From DATARH01 sp963705325 (GTDB lineage: Bacteria; Pseudomonadota; Alphaproteobacteria; ATCC43930; CGMCC-115725): a stretch of DNA of 64,000 nucleotides. Positions within the stretch are counted from its first letter, which is position 1. Each line of letters begins with the position of its first letter. The stretch spans positions 2,728,001 through 2,792,000 of the forward strand of contig OY970069.1 in the NCBI GenBank assembly GCA_963705325.1, read 5' to 3'. The notes beneath the pieces are model-generated. The model was not told the DNA's origin. It did not search any database and worked only from the letters and a program-made list of their open reading frames with translations. Shown here one piece after another: positions 52,889 to 61,868 of the stretch. A program made the position numbers and the translations under genes.

Positions 52889-54358
52889 CTACTCCCACGG
52901 CGCCTCGGCGGCGGCATTGCGTCCCGAAACCCGGCCGAAGGCGAGGCATTCGCCGATATTGCCGGTGCCCTGATAGAGGTAGGAGTAGATCGAACCGAGT
53001 TCGCCGGCGCTGTAGAGCCGCGGGATCGGCGAGCCGTCGGGCCGCACGATCTGGCCGCGCTCGTTGCGGCGCGGTCCGCCTTGGGTGTTGAGCATCGAGG
53101 GCGAGAGCTCGATCGCGTAGAACGGCCCGGCAGCGATCGGCTCCAGCATCAGGGTGCGGCCGAATTGGTCATCCTGTCGGGCGTCACAAGAGCGGTTCCA
53201 TCTGCCGACCGTGCCGGCGAGCGCGGCGGGGTCGAGGCCGATCTGCGCGGCGAGGCCGGCGAGGCTGTCGGCGCGCTTGATCCAGCCATTGGCGAGCTCG
53301 GCGCTATTGTCCTCGCTCCATTGATAGCGCTCGACGATCTGGGTCCAACCATGGCTCGGATGGCCCTCGTAAAGCGGCCCGGACGAGAACATCGCGTGGT
53401 CGAAGATCATGTACATCGGGCACGGGGTCGACAGCGGCAGCCAGCGCCCGTTGACCGGGATCTTGCCGTGCCGCGTCTTGAATTTCTCGTCACAGAAGCG
53501 CCGGCCGTCCGGGCCAACCACGACCATTCCGCCTGGTGGCGTCTTGCTGTAGTGCAGCGCCTGCATCGACAGCGAGGTGCGGATTTCCGGCACCTTCAGC
53601 GCCATCGATGGGCCGGCGTAGTTGTTCATGTGCCAGAGATCCGCGCCGACCGACATCGCCATGGTGATGCCGTCGCCCTCGTTGTACGGGCTGCCCGAGG
53701 TGTAGCAATAGGGGATGCCCGGCAAATAGTTGCGGATCATCTCCTGGTTGTTCTCGAAGCCGCCGCAGGTCAGCACCACGCCACGGCGCGCCTTGACCGC
53801 GATGGACTTGCCGCCGCGCAGCGCCCGCACGCCGAGAATCTCCTTGGTGTGATCATGCTGGATCAGCGCCTGGCCCGGTGTCTCGTAGAGGATCGGGATC
53901 GGGCGCTGCCGCACCAGATTCTCGAACCGCTTCCAGGTGTAGGAATAGCCGTAGGTCGGGCCGTCGTGGAATTTGTGGACGCAGCCGGAGCCCGGCAGGT
54001 CGGGGAACTCGATGCCGACCGGCGGGTGCTGGTGCTCCTGCGGGTCGCCGCCGAGGCTGGCGAGCCAGTCGTTGTTCTTGCACATCTCCTCGGCCCAGAC
54101 CCGGATCATCTTCTCGGGCACGGTGTAGGGGCCGCATAGCGCGGTCAGATACGCGGCAGCCTCGCTAGCGTCGGAGGTGTTGAGGTAGCCCTGGCCGGCG
54201 ACCTTGGTGTTGCCGCCATGCTCGCCTTCGGGCGCCTTTTCAAGGATGACCGTGCTGGCGCCGAGATCGTGCGCGGTGACCGAGGCGGCGACCCCCGCCG
54301 CGCCGAAGCCCACGACGACGACATCGGCTTCTACGTCCCAGTTGATTTGCTCACTCAT
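52889..54358 (-). CDS. FAD-dependent oxidoreductase, fumarate reductase / 3-ketosteroid dehydrogenase type
   Basis: Flavoprotein of 489 residues. The dinucleotide fold is VVVGFGAAGVAASVTAHDLG with EKAPEGEHGGNTKVAGQG after it; RRGVVLTCGGFENNQEM is the second nucleotide motif. The C-terminus has NTQGGPRRNERGQIV, then RLYSAGELGSIYSYLYQG and AFGRVSGRNAA. This arrangement fits the FAD-binding-2 family of 3-oxosteroid dehydrogenases and urocanate/fumarate reductases. No multi-heme domain or signal peptide is present, so it is cytoplasmic. The substrate is not evident and no steroid genes are near. Confidence 0.86.
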   Translation of the reverse strand: MSEQINWDVEADVVVVGFGAAGVAASVTAHDLGASTVILEKAPEGEHGGNTKVAGQGYLNTSDASEAAAYLTALCGPYTVPEKMIRVWAEEMCKNNDWLASLGGDPQEHQHPPVGIEFPDLPGSGCVHKFHDGPTYGYSYTWKRFENLVRQRPIPILYETPGQALIQHDHTKEILGVRALRGGKSIAVKARRGVVLTCGGFENNQEMIRNYLPGIPYCYTSGSPYNEGDGITMAMSVGADLWHMNNYAGPSMALKVPEIRTSLSMQALHYSKTPPGGMVVVGPDGRRFCDEKFKTRHGKIPVNGRWLPLSTPCPMYMIFDHAMFSSGPLYEGHPSHGWTQIVERYQWSEDNSAELANGWIKRADSLAGLAAQIGLDPAALAGTVGRWNRSCDARQDDQFGRTLMLEPIAAGPFYAIELSPSMLNTQGGPRRNERGQIVRPDGSPIPRLYSAGELGSIYSYLYQGTGNIGECLAFGRVSGRNAAAEAPWE

Positions 54359-54429
54359 GCGCGGGCCGCCTTGCGGTATCGGTGCTGACCTATTCTAGAC
54401 GCGAAGCGGCCCATCGCTGTCCATCGATG

Positions 54430-55059
54430 TTAGCGGATCTGGGTGCCTTCGACCGCCACGGCCTTTTGCACGGCGGGCCGGGCCAGCATGCTCGCCCGAT
54501 GCCGCATGACGCGCGGCAGCTTCGATGTATCGACCCCGTCACCCTCGATCCAGGAACCGATCGTAAAGAGATAAGGGTCGCAGATCGTGTACCGGTCACC
54601 CATGACCCATCGCCCCTTGATGAGCTTGTGTTCGATCAGCTCGAAGCACTCGGTCATCGTCGCCGGCACCTTGCGCTTCATCGCCTCGATGGCCTCGGCG
54701 CCGTCCGCCCACCGCGTGCCGCGTCTGCCATGCGCATGCGCGACATGCACGGTGGAGCAAAGATAACTGTTGAATTCCTGCACCTGGGCCAGCGCGAAAG
54801 GGTCGGCCAGCGGCGCGAGCTCAGCCGCGGGGAAACGCTGCGCCACAAAACACAACAGCGCCGGCGTTTCTGTGAGGGTGCCGGCCTCCGTCACCAGGGC
54901 GGGTACCCGCCCCTTCGGATTGACCGCGAGGTATTCGGGGCTCCGCTGCTGCTGCGAGCCGAAGTCAACGCGAACCGCCTCATAGGGCGCGCCGGCCTCC
55001 TCGAGCGTGATATGCGTCGCAAGCGCACAGGTGCCGGTGGCGTAGTACAGCTTGAGCAT
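54430..55059 (-). CDS. glutathione S-transferase, beta-class like
   Basis: Protein of 209 residues. The thioredoxin-fold domain has LKLYYATGTCALATHITLEEA with Cys11 (beta-class Cys10), NPKGRVPAL and TETPALLCFVAQRFP (glutathione carboxylate site). The helical domain follows (HAHGRRGTRWADG, GRWVMGDRYTICDPYLF). The start at 55059 with AAGGAC upstream gives family length. Single gene; substrate unknown. Confidence 0.88.
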   Translation of the reverse strand: MLKLYYATGTCALATHITLEEAGAPYEAVRVDFGSQQQRSPEYLAVNPKGRVPALVTEAGTLTETPALLCFVAQRFPAAELAPLADPFALAQVQEFNSYLCSTVHVAHAHGRRGTRWADGAEAIEAMKRKVPATMTECFELIEHKLIKGRWVMGDRYTICDPYLFTIGSWIEGDGVDTSKLPRVMRHRASMLARPAVQKAVAVEGTQIR

Positions 55060-55248
55060 GGGTTGTCCTTTCGTCGAGGGCAAAGATCACTGAGGCTGGG
55101 AGCGGGGCCTGACGCAAGCTCGGTCATAGCATGGCCGCGCTCGCCCGCGCCCGCACGAAATTCCCGGTGCTGGTGGCTTTCGGCGCTGCGCGGTTATTGT
55201 CCGGGGCGTTTCCAACCGGCGCGCGCCGGTTCTCGGCAAGGAACTCGC

Positions 55249-55944
55249 ATGAAGCCTTATGTGATCTGCCACATGGTGACCAGCATCGACGGCCGGGTCT
55301 GGGCCAGCCGGTGGCGCCCCGCGCAGAATCGCATGCCAGGCCTCTTCGAGCGCCTGCACGAGCAGCTCGGCAACAATTCCTGGCTGATCGGCCGCGTGAC
55401 CGGCAGCGAGTACGCCAAGGCCGAGGCCTACGCTGACCGGACGGATCAGGTCTTCCCGCGGGAGCCGTGGTTCCCGAGGCGCGACGCCGCCGTCTATGGC
55501 ATTGCGCTCGACGCGCGCGGCAAGATCGCCTGGGGCCGGTCAGACATCGGCGGCGATCCGATCGTCGCGGTGCTGACCGAGCAGGTTTCAGACGCGCACC
55601 TGGCCGGACTGCGCGGGGACGGCGTTTCCTACATTTTCGCCGGCGAGCGGGAGCTCGATCTGGCGCTGGCGCTCGAGATCTTGAACCGGGAATTGGGGAT
55701 AGAGCGCCTGCTCATCGAGGGCGGCGGCATTTCCAACGGCTCTTTCCTGCGGGCGGGCCTGATCGACGAGATCAGCCTGGCGATCTGCCCTGTCGTGGAC
55801 GGAGCGAGAGGCGTGCCGCATGTTTTCGACTCGCGCGACGAGGACTCCGACGCGCCCGCTCCACTCACGGGCATGACGTTGCAAAGCTGTCAGGTACTGG
55901 ATGGCGGGGCGGTCTGGCTTCGTTATCGTTTGCAAAACGCCTGA
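55249..55944 (+). CDS. RibD C-terminal domain / dihydrofolate reductase-like reductase
   Basis: Protein of 231 residues. The N-terminal ICHMVTSIDGRVW is the family start, DAAVYGIALDARGKIAWG follows, and GIERLLIEGGGISNGSFLRAG with LIDEISLAICPVVDG is the nucleotide-binding core of RibD_C proteins. It lacks the N-terminal deaminase domain of RibD. It thus belongs to the stand-alone NADPH reductase group of unknown substrate rather than to riboflavin synthesis proper. The ATG at 55249 is preceded by GGCAAGGAA. Confidence 0.83.
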   Translation: MKPYVICHMVTSIDGRVWASRWRPAQNRMPGLFERLHEQLGNNSWLIGRVTGSEYAKAEAYADRTDQVFPREPWFPRRDAAVYGIALDARGKIAWGRSDIGGDPIVAVLTEQVSDAHLAGLRGDGVSYIFAGERELDLALALEILNRELGIERLLIEGGGISNGSFLRAGLIDEISLAICPVVDGARGVPHVFDSRDEDSDAPAPLTGMTLQSCQVLDGGAVWLRYRLQNA

Positions 55945-56047
55945 TCCGCATGGCTGCCGGCGATCCCGCCGTTCTTGACCTCGGCGCAAGGGACGCGCGA
56001 CAGTTGCGGCGGAATTCTCGCGTCCCGCAATCGGAGGAAACACCGTC

Positions 56048-57247
56048 GTGAGCATCGGATCACTGCCGCTGTCCGGCTACACCGTTCTCGATCTGACCCA
56101 TGCCCGCGCGGGGCCGACCGCCGTCCGCCAGTTCGCCGATTGGGGCGCCAACGTCATCAAGATCGAGCCGCCTGGCGGCCCCGGCACCGACATCACCGGC
56201 TCGCGCCGCGACGGGTTCGACTTCCAGAACCTGCACCGCAACAAGCGCAGCCTGGCGATCAATCTGAAGACCAAGGAAGGTCTCGAAATCTTCATGAAGT
56301 TGGCCAAGATGGCCGACGTGATCGTGGAGAATTTCCGCTCGACCGTGAAACACCGGCTGGGGGTCGACTACGAGTCGGTGAAGAAGATCAACCCGCGCAT
56401 CGTCTACGGCAGCATCTCCGGCTTCGGCCAGACCGGGCCTTATGCCAAGCGGCCGGGCGTCGACCAGATCGCCCAGGGCATGGGTGGACTCATGTCGATC
56501 ACCGGCTTCCCAGGCCAGGGGCCGGTGCGGGTCGGTATTCCGATCGACGATCTCTGCGCCGGGCTCCTCCTCGCACAAGCGATGATGATGGCGCTAATCG
56601 AGCGCGAGAAGACTGGGGAGGGGCAGTGGGTGCACACTTCGCTGCTCGAGGCGCAGATTTTCATGCTCGACTTCCAGGGCTCACGCTGGCTGCAGGCCGG
56701 CGAGGTCGCCAAGCAGGCCGGCAACGATCACCCGACCGGCATCCCGACTGGCCTCTTTCCGACCGCGGACGGGCAGATCAACATCGCCGCCTCGGGCGAT
56801 AACCTCTACAAGCGCTTCTGCGAGGCGGCGGAGGCGCCGCATTTGCTGACCGACCCGGACTACGCGACCGGGCCGCAGCGTTCGAAGAACCGCAAGCAGC
56901 TCAACGAGATCATCAGCGAAATCACCAGGAAGAAGCCGAGCGCCTACTGGATCGAGCTGCTGAATGAGGTCGGCGTGCCGTGCGGCCCGCTCTACACGAT
57001 CGACCAGACCTTCAACGATCCCCAGGTGCAGCATCTCGAAATGGCGCGGCCGATGGATCATCCCCGGCTTGGCGAATTGAAGGTGGTCGGCCAGGCGATC
57101 AACATGATGAAGACGCCCGAGCCGGCACGGATGCGCCTGCCGACCCCCGATAGCGGCCAACACAACGACGAGATCCTGCGCGAGCTCGGCTATAATCAAG
57201 CCGATATCGCCGAACTGCGCGCCGCTGGCGCGTTTGCGGCAGCTTAA
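56048..57247 (+). CDS. class III CoA-transferase (CaiB/BaiF family)
   Basis: Family III CoA-transferase of 399 residues. LSGYTVLDLTHARAGP, VIKIEPPGGPGTDI, LAINLKTKEGLEIF, IVYGSISGFGQTGPYA and the catalytic Asp139 in RPGVDQIAQGMGG are in the usual order. It moves CoA from one acid to another by way of an aspartyl-CoA mixed anhydride. The acid is unknown, though VOC and crotonase genes downstream suggest a catabolic CoA pathway. The start is GTG 56048 with CGGAGG upstream. Confidence 0.9.
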   Translation: MSIGSLPLSGYTVLDLTHARAGPTAVRQFADWGANVIKIEPPGGPGTDITGSRRDGFDFQNLHRNKRSLAINLKTKEGLEIFMKLAKMADVIVENFRSTVKHRLGVDYESVKKINPRIVYGSISGFGQTGPYAKRPGVDQIAQGMGGLMSITGFPGQGPVRVGIPIDDLCAGLLLAQAMMMALIEREKTGEGQWVHTSLLEAQIFMLDFQGSRWLQAGEVAKQAGNDHPTGIPTGLFPTADGQINIAASGDNLYKRFCEAAEAPHLLTDPDYATGPQRSKNRKQLNEIISEITRKKPSAYWIELLNEVGVPCGPLYTIDQTFNDPQVQHLEMARPMDHPRLGELKVVGQAINMMKTPEPARMRLPTPDSGQHNDEILRELGYNQADIAELRAAGAFAAA

Positions 57248-57269
57248 TTCTAACCAGGAGGAAAACGGA

Positions 57270-57647
57270 ATGTTCAGTCATATCATGGTGGGCAGCAACG
57301 ACATCGACCGGTCGAAGAAGTTCTACGACGCGCTGTTCGGCGCGATTGGCGTCACCGGCACCCAGGACGCGCGGGGCCGGCTCGCCTACGCGCATAATGG
57401 CGGCCGCTTCATGGTGTCCAAGCCGATCGACGGCAAGCCGGCCACCAACGCCAATGGCGGCACGATCGGCTTCCAGATGAGCAGCGCGGACCAGGCTGCC
57501 GCTTGGCACAAGGCCGGGGTCGAGAACGGTGGCACCACGGCCGAGGACCCGCCCGGCTTCCGCCAAGGGCCCGCGGGTCAGATCTATCTCGCCTATCTGC
57601 GCGATCCTGACGGCAACAAGCTGGTCGGCGTCTATCGCCCGAGCTGA
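57270..57647 (+). CDS. VOC/glyoxalase family protein
   Basis: Single vicinal-oxygen-chelate protein of 125 residues: HIMVGSNDIDRSKKFYDALFGA at the start, GRLAYAHNGGRFMVSKP, GFQMSSADQAAAWHKAG, and FRQGPAGQIYLAYLRDPDGNKLVGV at the end, in two parts. Metal ligands of this fold (His4, Glu or others) are only partly recognisable, so its chemistry (glyoxalase, dioxygenase or binding protein) is open. AGGAGG lies seven bases before ATG 57270, and the CoA-transferase gene ends 22 bases upstream. Confidence 0.87.
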   Translation: MFSHIMVGSNDIDRSKKFYDALFGAIGVTGTQDARGRLAYAHNGGRFMVSKPIDGKPATNANGGTIGFQMSSADQAAAWHKAGVENGGTTAEDPPGFRQGPAGQIYLAYLRDPDGNKLVGVYRPS

Positions 57648-57667
57648 GTTTGCGCGGCAAGAACTAG

Positions 57668-57697
57668 AGGCGGGTCGTCCCTACGGGCGGCCCGCCT
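57668..57697 (+). terminator. strong hairpin after the VOC gene, likely terminator
   Basis: AGGCGGGTCGTCC and GGGCGGCCCGCCT form a 13-base stem (two G-U pairs) with loop CTAC, 21 bases after the VOC stop. There is no U-run after it, so termination may be rho-assisted. The crotonase gene starts about 90 bases downstream. Confidence 0.55.
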
Positions 57698-57785
57698 CCC
57701 TCAAAAACGCGTGCCAGGGTCCACGTGCGTCCCCACGCGCGATCTGCGAAACTTGTTGCCAGCAACCAATGGAGCGCGAACCGCC

Positions 57786-58589
57786 ATGCTCGACCAGCCT
57801 CTCGTCTCGGCCAAGATGATCGCCGAAAAGGACGGCGCCATCGGCCGGATCATCTTCAACAACCCGGCCCGCCATAACGCCGTCTCGCTCGATATGTGGC
57901 AGGCGGTGGCGCAGATCATGGAGGATTACGAGAGCGACGACGCGATCCGCGTCATCGTGCTGTCGGGCGCCGGCGGCAAGGCCTTCGTTTCCGGCGCCGA
58001 CATCTCCGAGTTCAAGGAGAAGCGCGATACGGTCGAGGCCGCCGAGGCCTATGCCAAGACCTCGGAGAATGCGCGCGTGGCGCTGCAGAACACGCTAAAG
58101 CCGACGATCGCGATGATCCGCGGCTATTGTATTGGCGGCGGCATGGCCACCGCGCTCGCCTGCGACATCCGCATCGCCACCGAGGGCTCGAAATTCGGCA
58201 TCCCGGCCGCCAAACTCGGCCTCGGCTATGCCTATGACGGGATCAAGAAGCTGATCGACATTGTCGGCCCGGCCTACGCCCGCGAGATCTTCTTCACCGC
58301 GCGCCAGTTCTCCGCCGAGGAGGCGCTGGGGATGGGGCTGGTCAACCGCGTCGTGCCCGACGGCGAACTCGAACCCTATGTCGAGAATTACTGCAAGACG
58401 ATCGCCGGCAACGCGCCGCTGACCGTGCGCGCCGCCAAGCAGATCGTGCGCGAGGCGCTCAAGGATTCCGACAAGCGCGACATGGAATTGTGCAAGCGCG
58501 TGGTCGAGGAATGCTTCGCCAGCCAGGACTACACCGAGGGCCGCACCGCCTTCATGGAGAAGCGCCGTCCCGTGTTCACTGGCCGTTAA
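57786..58589 (+). CDS. enoyl-CoA hydratase/isomerase family protein, both catalytic Glu replaced
   Basis: Crotonase-fold protein of 267 residues. The oxyanion-hole segments are FVSGADISEFKE and RGYCIGGGMATALACD. In rat mitochondrial enoyl-CoA hydratase the acid/base residues are Glu144 (GGGCE) and Glu164 (FGQPE). Here the equivalent positions are GGGMA and FGIPA, both Ala. LGLGYAYDGIKKL then follows. It therefore should not be a standard hydratase; isomerase, hydrolase, decarboxylase or other crotonase chemistry is possible. ATG 57786 has a GGAG 10-13 bases upstream. A PAS protein gene follows on the same strand. Confidence 0.86.
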   Translation: MLDQPLVSAKMIAEKDGAIGRIIFNNPARHNAVSLDMWQAVAQIMEDYESDDAIRVIVLSGAGGKAFVSGADISEFKEKRDTVEAAEAYAKTSENARVALQNTLKPTIAMIRGYCIGGGMATALACDIRIATEGSKFGIPAAKLGLGYAYDGIKKLIDIVGPAYAREIFFTARQFSAEEALGMGLVNRVVPDGELEPYVENYCKTIAGNAPLTVRAAKQIVREALKDSDKRDMELCKRVVEECFASQDYTEGRTAFMEKRRPVFTGR

Positions 58590-58633
58590 CCGGCACCCGG
58601 TAGGCACGCCCGGCGTTCTTGCGAGGGGGCTTT

Positions 58634-59125
58634 ATGGATCCGGCTGACGCCGAGTACGAGTCGCGGATTGTCGATCCGCAAATCCGGCGGTTCGTCGAGT
58701 ATTTGCGCGTCAAGCGCGGGAAGGGGACTTACCCCGCACGCGCTGCGCTCGATCCGCTCGATTTTCGGTACGTGCTGGGCGATGTGGTGATTATCGAAGC
58801 GCATCGCTCGCCGCCTGGCGGCCGCTGGCCGTGGGATTTTCGTTATCGCCTGGTCGGGGCCAATGTCGTCGAGCGCGACGGCTACAACCTCACCAATAAG
58901 ACGCTCGAGGATTTGCCCGAGCCCGAATACCGCGAGCAAGTGCGCAAGACCTGGCTGGAAGTGTGCGAAACCGGGAAGCCGGCTCACGGTATCCGGGAAT
59001 TGGTGCTGGATCAGCGGTTGCGCTGCTACGAGGTTGTTGTGCTCCCGTTGGCCAGCAACGGCGAGGACATCGACATGCTGATCTCGGTGCAGCGCGAAAC
59101 CAGACCCGCCTCCGCCGTCGCCTAG
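58634..59125 (+). CDS. PAS-domain protein of PF07310 type
   Basis: Protein of 163 residues, one PAS-like sensory fold (PF07310 type, found mainly in alphaproteobacteria). It has RRFVEYLRVKRGKGTYPARAAL at the start, VVIIEAHRSPPGGRWPWDFRYRLVG, then TLEDLPEPEYREQVRKTWLEV and YEVVVLPLASNGEDIDMLI. No output domain is attached, so its signalling partner is unknown. The start at 58634 has GAGGGG eight bases upstream. ATG 58619 is also in frame. Confidence 0.8.
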   Translation: MDPADAEYESRIVDPQIRRFVEYLRVKRGKGTYPARAALDPLDFRYVLGDVVIIEAHRSPPGGRWPWDFRYRLVGANVVERDGYNLTNKTLEDLPEPEYREQVRKTWLEVCETGKPAHGIRELVLDQRLRCYEVVVLPLASNGEDIDMLISVQRETRPASAVA

Positions 59126-59162
59126 CCAAGCGGCACCGGAAGCGGGGCGGCACAAGGGGGGG

Positions 59163-60065
59163 ATGGCCAGGATGAAACTGCCACGCCACGGACGCTACGA
59201 TTACTCCCCAATCCACAAGCGGCCGGTCTATGACTGGCCGGAAGGCAAGCGGCTCGCGGTCTTTTTCTGCAACAACATCGAGTTCTTCGCCTTCCGCGCC
59301 GGGATCGGCAGCGACTCGACCGGCGACGTCAGCCCGCAGAACCAGCGCAATTACGCCTGGCGCGATTACGGGAACCGCGTCGGACTATGGTACTACTTCG
59401 ACCTGCTCGACGAGTTCGGCCTTCCCGGCGCGCACAACGTCAATTCCACCGTGCTCGAAGAGTGCCCGGCGATCGTCGAGCGCATGAACGCTCGCGGCGA
59501 CGAATATGTCGGACATGGCCGCACCAATTCCGAGCGTCAGGACGTCCTATGGGAGGAAGACGAAGCGCGCCTTATCGCCGAGTGCACCGAGGTGCTGACC
59601 CGCCTATCGGGCAGGAAGCCGACCGGCTGGCTCGGGCCATGGCTGGCCGAGACGGGGGTGACGCTCGACCTGCTGAAAGAGGCGGGCTACCGCTACGTCA
59701 TGGACTGGGCGCTCGACGACCAGCCGATCTGGATGACGACGCGCTCCGGGCCGATGCTTTCGGTGCCCTATCCCATCGAACTCAACGACTCACCGAGCCT
59801 CGTCTATCGCCGCCATACCGGTCGGCAGTTCGAGGAAATGCTGATCGACCAGTTCGACGAAATGTTCGAGCAGTCGCGCAAATATCCGCTGGTCTATTCG
59901 GTGGCGCTGCACCCGTTCATCGTTGGCCAGCCGTTCCGCCTGCGCGCGCTGCGCCGGGCGATCCGTCACATCATGGAGCGGCGCGACGAGCTGTGGATCA
60001 CCACGCCGGGCGAGATCGCCGCCTATTGCGAGAGCCTGCCGAAGGGAACGGTGCCGGGATCGTGA
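59163..60065 (+). CDS. polysaccharide deacetylase family protein (allantoinase PuuE-like)
   Basis: NodB-fold protein of 300 residues. Segments are KRLAVFFCNNIEFFAF, PQNQRNYAWRDYGNRVGLW, YVGHGRTNSERQ and GWLGPWLAETGVTLDLLKEAG, then the C-terminal YPLVYSVALHPFIVGQPFRLR. The pattern EYVGHGRTNSE resembles metal-independent allantoinase PuuE more than peptidoglycan or chitin deacetylases, and there is no signal peptide. The neighbourhood holds no purine genes, so the substrate is not fixed. ATG 59163 has GGGGGG directly upstream. Confidence 0.82.
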   Translation: MARMKLPRHGRYDYSPIHKRPVYDWPEGKRLAVFFCNNIEFFAFRAGIGSDSTGDVSPQNQRNYAWRDYGNRVGLWYYFDLLDEFGLPGAHNVNSTVLEECPAIVERMNARGDEYVGHGRTNSERQDVLWEEDEARLIAECTEVLTRLSGRKPTGWLGPWLAETGVTLDLLKEAGYRYVMDWALDDQPIWMTTRSGPMLSVPYPIELNDSPSLVYRRHTGRQFEEMLIDQFDEMFEQSRKYPLVYSVALHPFIVGQPFRLRALRRAIRHIMERRDELWITTPGEIAAYCESLPKGTVPGS

Positions 60066-60069
60066 GGTT

Positions 60070-60708
60070 CTAGCGTCTGAGCGGTACCCAATTGTTGCGC
60101 CGGGCGACCTCGCCGACGATGGCGGCGATTTCCGCACCGACCCGCGCCGCGTCGGCGTTGACCCCGGTCTCGCGCCGGGTTGCCCCGCTCGGCGCGCCGA
60201 CACGCGGAGCCGTGCGTGAATCGACCGAGAAGCTCTGCACCGGCTGGAGCCCCGTGAGGCCCGGAACCTCGGCCCTGATCTGCACATCGGCGACGACCGC
60301 GCTGCCGACCTCGTTGGGGCGCCGGCGTTCGCCCTCGTTAATCTCGCGGAACGCGCCGGCGACGACCAGCGTGCGGGAGCCGATCTTCGGCGACGGCTCG
60401 GTGGTGCTGACCGCGTCGTAGCCGAGCGCGCGCAGCTGGTTGACGATCGTGTCGGTGACGAGGAACCCGACTGCGCGCCCGATTGAGGCGGCGCGCTGCT
60501 GCGCCGGCACCCCGGGTTCGCCGCGATAGAGCGAGAAGCCGAACGAAGGATCGAGCCTGACCACGCCGGCGGGCACGGTGAAGTCCGTGATGACGATAAA
60601 ATCCGACGCGGGGCCGCTGCCGACGGTCAGGTCCTCGACGCAACCGGCGGGGCTTATCAACGCCAGGGCAGCCCCCACCCTGACGAATAACCGGCGCGTC
60701 GGTCTCAC
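60070..60708 (-). CDS. DUF4410-like lipoprotein
   Basis: Protein of 212 residues. The N-terminus has charged residues, a hydrophobic run and a possible lipobox ending SPAGC (Cys23). The mature part follows the pattern of DUF4410 proteins: SFGFSLYRGEPGVPAQQRAASIGRAVG, TIVNQLRALGYDAV, LVVAGAFREINEGERR and the C-terminal helix ARVGAEIAAIVGEVARR, given in parts. Function unknown. GTG start 60708 overlaps the stop of the serine hydrolase gene upstream (60705-60708). Confidence 0.7.
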   Translation of the reverse strand: MRPTRRLFVRVGAALALISPAGCVEDLTVGSGPASDFIVITDFTVPAGVVRLDPSFGFSLYRGEPGVPAQQRAASIGRAVGFLVTDTIVNQLRALGYDAVSTTEPSPKIGSRTLVVAGAFREINEGERRRPNEVGSAVVADVQIRAEVPGLTGLQPVQSFSVDSRTAPRVGAPSGATRRETGVNADAARVGAEIAAIVGEVARRNNWVPLRR

Positions 60709-61868
60709 GAATTGTCCAGCGCGGCGTAAAGATTGCGTTCGAAGGCCCCGAAAGCCTCCAGCACCGCGTGGTCGGCGAAGGGCAGGACCTGGGTCATGAT
60801 CAACCCGGCGACGCTCTTGACGCGGTCTAGCCAGTAATAGGTGTTGAAGATGCCCGCCCAGGTGACGCTGCCGGCGCTGCGGCCGTTGGGTCCGGGTTCC
60901 GGCGTCAACATGTAGCCGAGCCCCCAGCGCGCCTGCTGGCCCGGGAAGAAATCGACGTCATTGGTCAGAGGCGGATTGTTGGTCTTCAGGATGCCAGCCT
61001 GCAGTCCCCCGATATGGTTTTCGCCCATCAGGGCCACCGTTTCCGGTTTGAGGACGCCCTTGCCTCCTTGCAGCAGTGCCTGAAGAAAAGCCAGGTAATC
61101 GCCTGCCGTGGAATACAGACCGCCTCCGCCGGCGAGGAATTCGCGCTCGATTGGCGCCTCGAAGGGCTGCGACGTCAGCGTCCCGTTCGGCTCGCGCTGA
61201 TGGACGGTCGCCTGGCGGGCACGCTGCTCGGGCGAGGCGGCGAACCCGGTATCCTTCATGCCGAGCGGGCTAGTGACCTGGTCGCGCAGATAGGCGTCAA
61301 GCTTTTGTCCGCTCACTTCCTCGACGAGGCGCCCGACCCAATCGATGTTGATGCCGTACTCCCAGCGCTCGCCCGGGTCGAACATCAGCGGCATGCGCAG
61401 CGCGGCGAGCTTGCCGCTCGACATTTGCGGCATGCCGAGCGCGGCGACGCAGCGCTCCAGATCGGGGTTCCACTGTTCGTAGCAGAACCCTGCGGTGTGC
61501 GTCAGGAGATGCTTCAGGGTGATCGGCCGCTTGGCCGGGCGCAGTTGCGGGTTCCCAGCGGCGTCGAACCCGGTTAGCACTTGCGGCGAGGTTAGCGCCG
61601 GGTCGATCGCCGGCACCGGTCGGTCGAGCGTCAGCTTGCCGCGCTCGACCAGCTGCATCGCCGCGACCGATGTGATTGCCTTGGTCATCGAGGCGATGCG
61701 GAACATCGTGTCGAGCGACATTGCAGGGCCGCCGCTGAGACTGCGCACCCCGAAGGCGCCCTCGTAGACCTTGCCGCCGGCAGTCGCTGCCATCGCCACG
61801 ACCCCCGGCACCGTCTGCGACGCGGTCGCCCGGCTCAGCGCCGCATCGATCCTCGGGAAGGAAGTCAT
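60705..61868 (-). CDS. serine hydrolase, beta-lactamase/EstB family
   Basis: Class C beta-lactamase-fold esterase or peptidase of 387 residues. SxxK nucleophile in RIASMTKAITSVAA (near residue 60), Tyr-x-Asn motif in RWEYGINIDWVGRL, and AGGGGLYSTAGDYLAFL near the third motif. There is no signal peptide, which points to a cytoplasmic esterase (EstB type) rather than an antibiotic-resistance enzyme. It is directly followed by the lipoprotein gene (four-base overlap) and its start lies next to the aminotransferase stop (61868/61869). Confidence 0.86.
   Translation of the reverse strand: MTSFPRIDAALSRATASQTVPGVVAMAATAGGKVYEGAFGVRSLSGGPAMSLDTMFRIASMTKAITSVAAMQLVERGKLTLDRPVPAIDPALTSPQVLTGFDAAGNPQLRPAKRPITLKHLLTHTAGFCYEQWNPDLERCVAALGMPQMSSGKLAALRMPLMFDPGERWEYGINIDWVGRLVEEVSGQKLDAYLRDQVTSPLGMKDTGFAASPEQRARQATVHQREPNGTLTSQPFEAPIEREFLAGGGGLYSTAGDYLAFLQALLQGGKGVLKPETVALMGENHIGGLQAGILKTNNPPLTNDVDFFPGQQARWGLGYMLTPEPGPNGRSAGSVTWAGIFNTYYWLDRVKSVAGLIMTQVLPFADHAVLEAFGAFERNLYAALDNS

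Noticed and set aside
60705..61868. Serine hydrolase as an antibiotic-resistance beta-lactamase
   Set aside because: No signal peptide, and the SMTK and Tyr-x-Asn context is shared with many esterases; no resistance genes are near.
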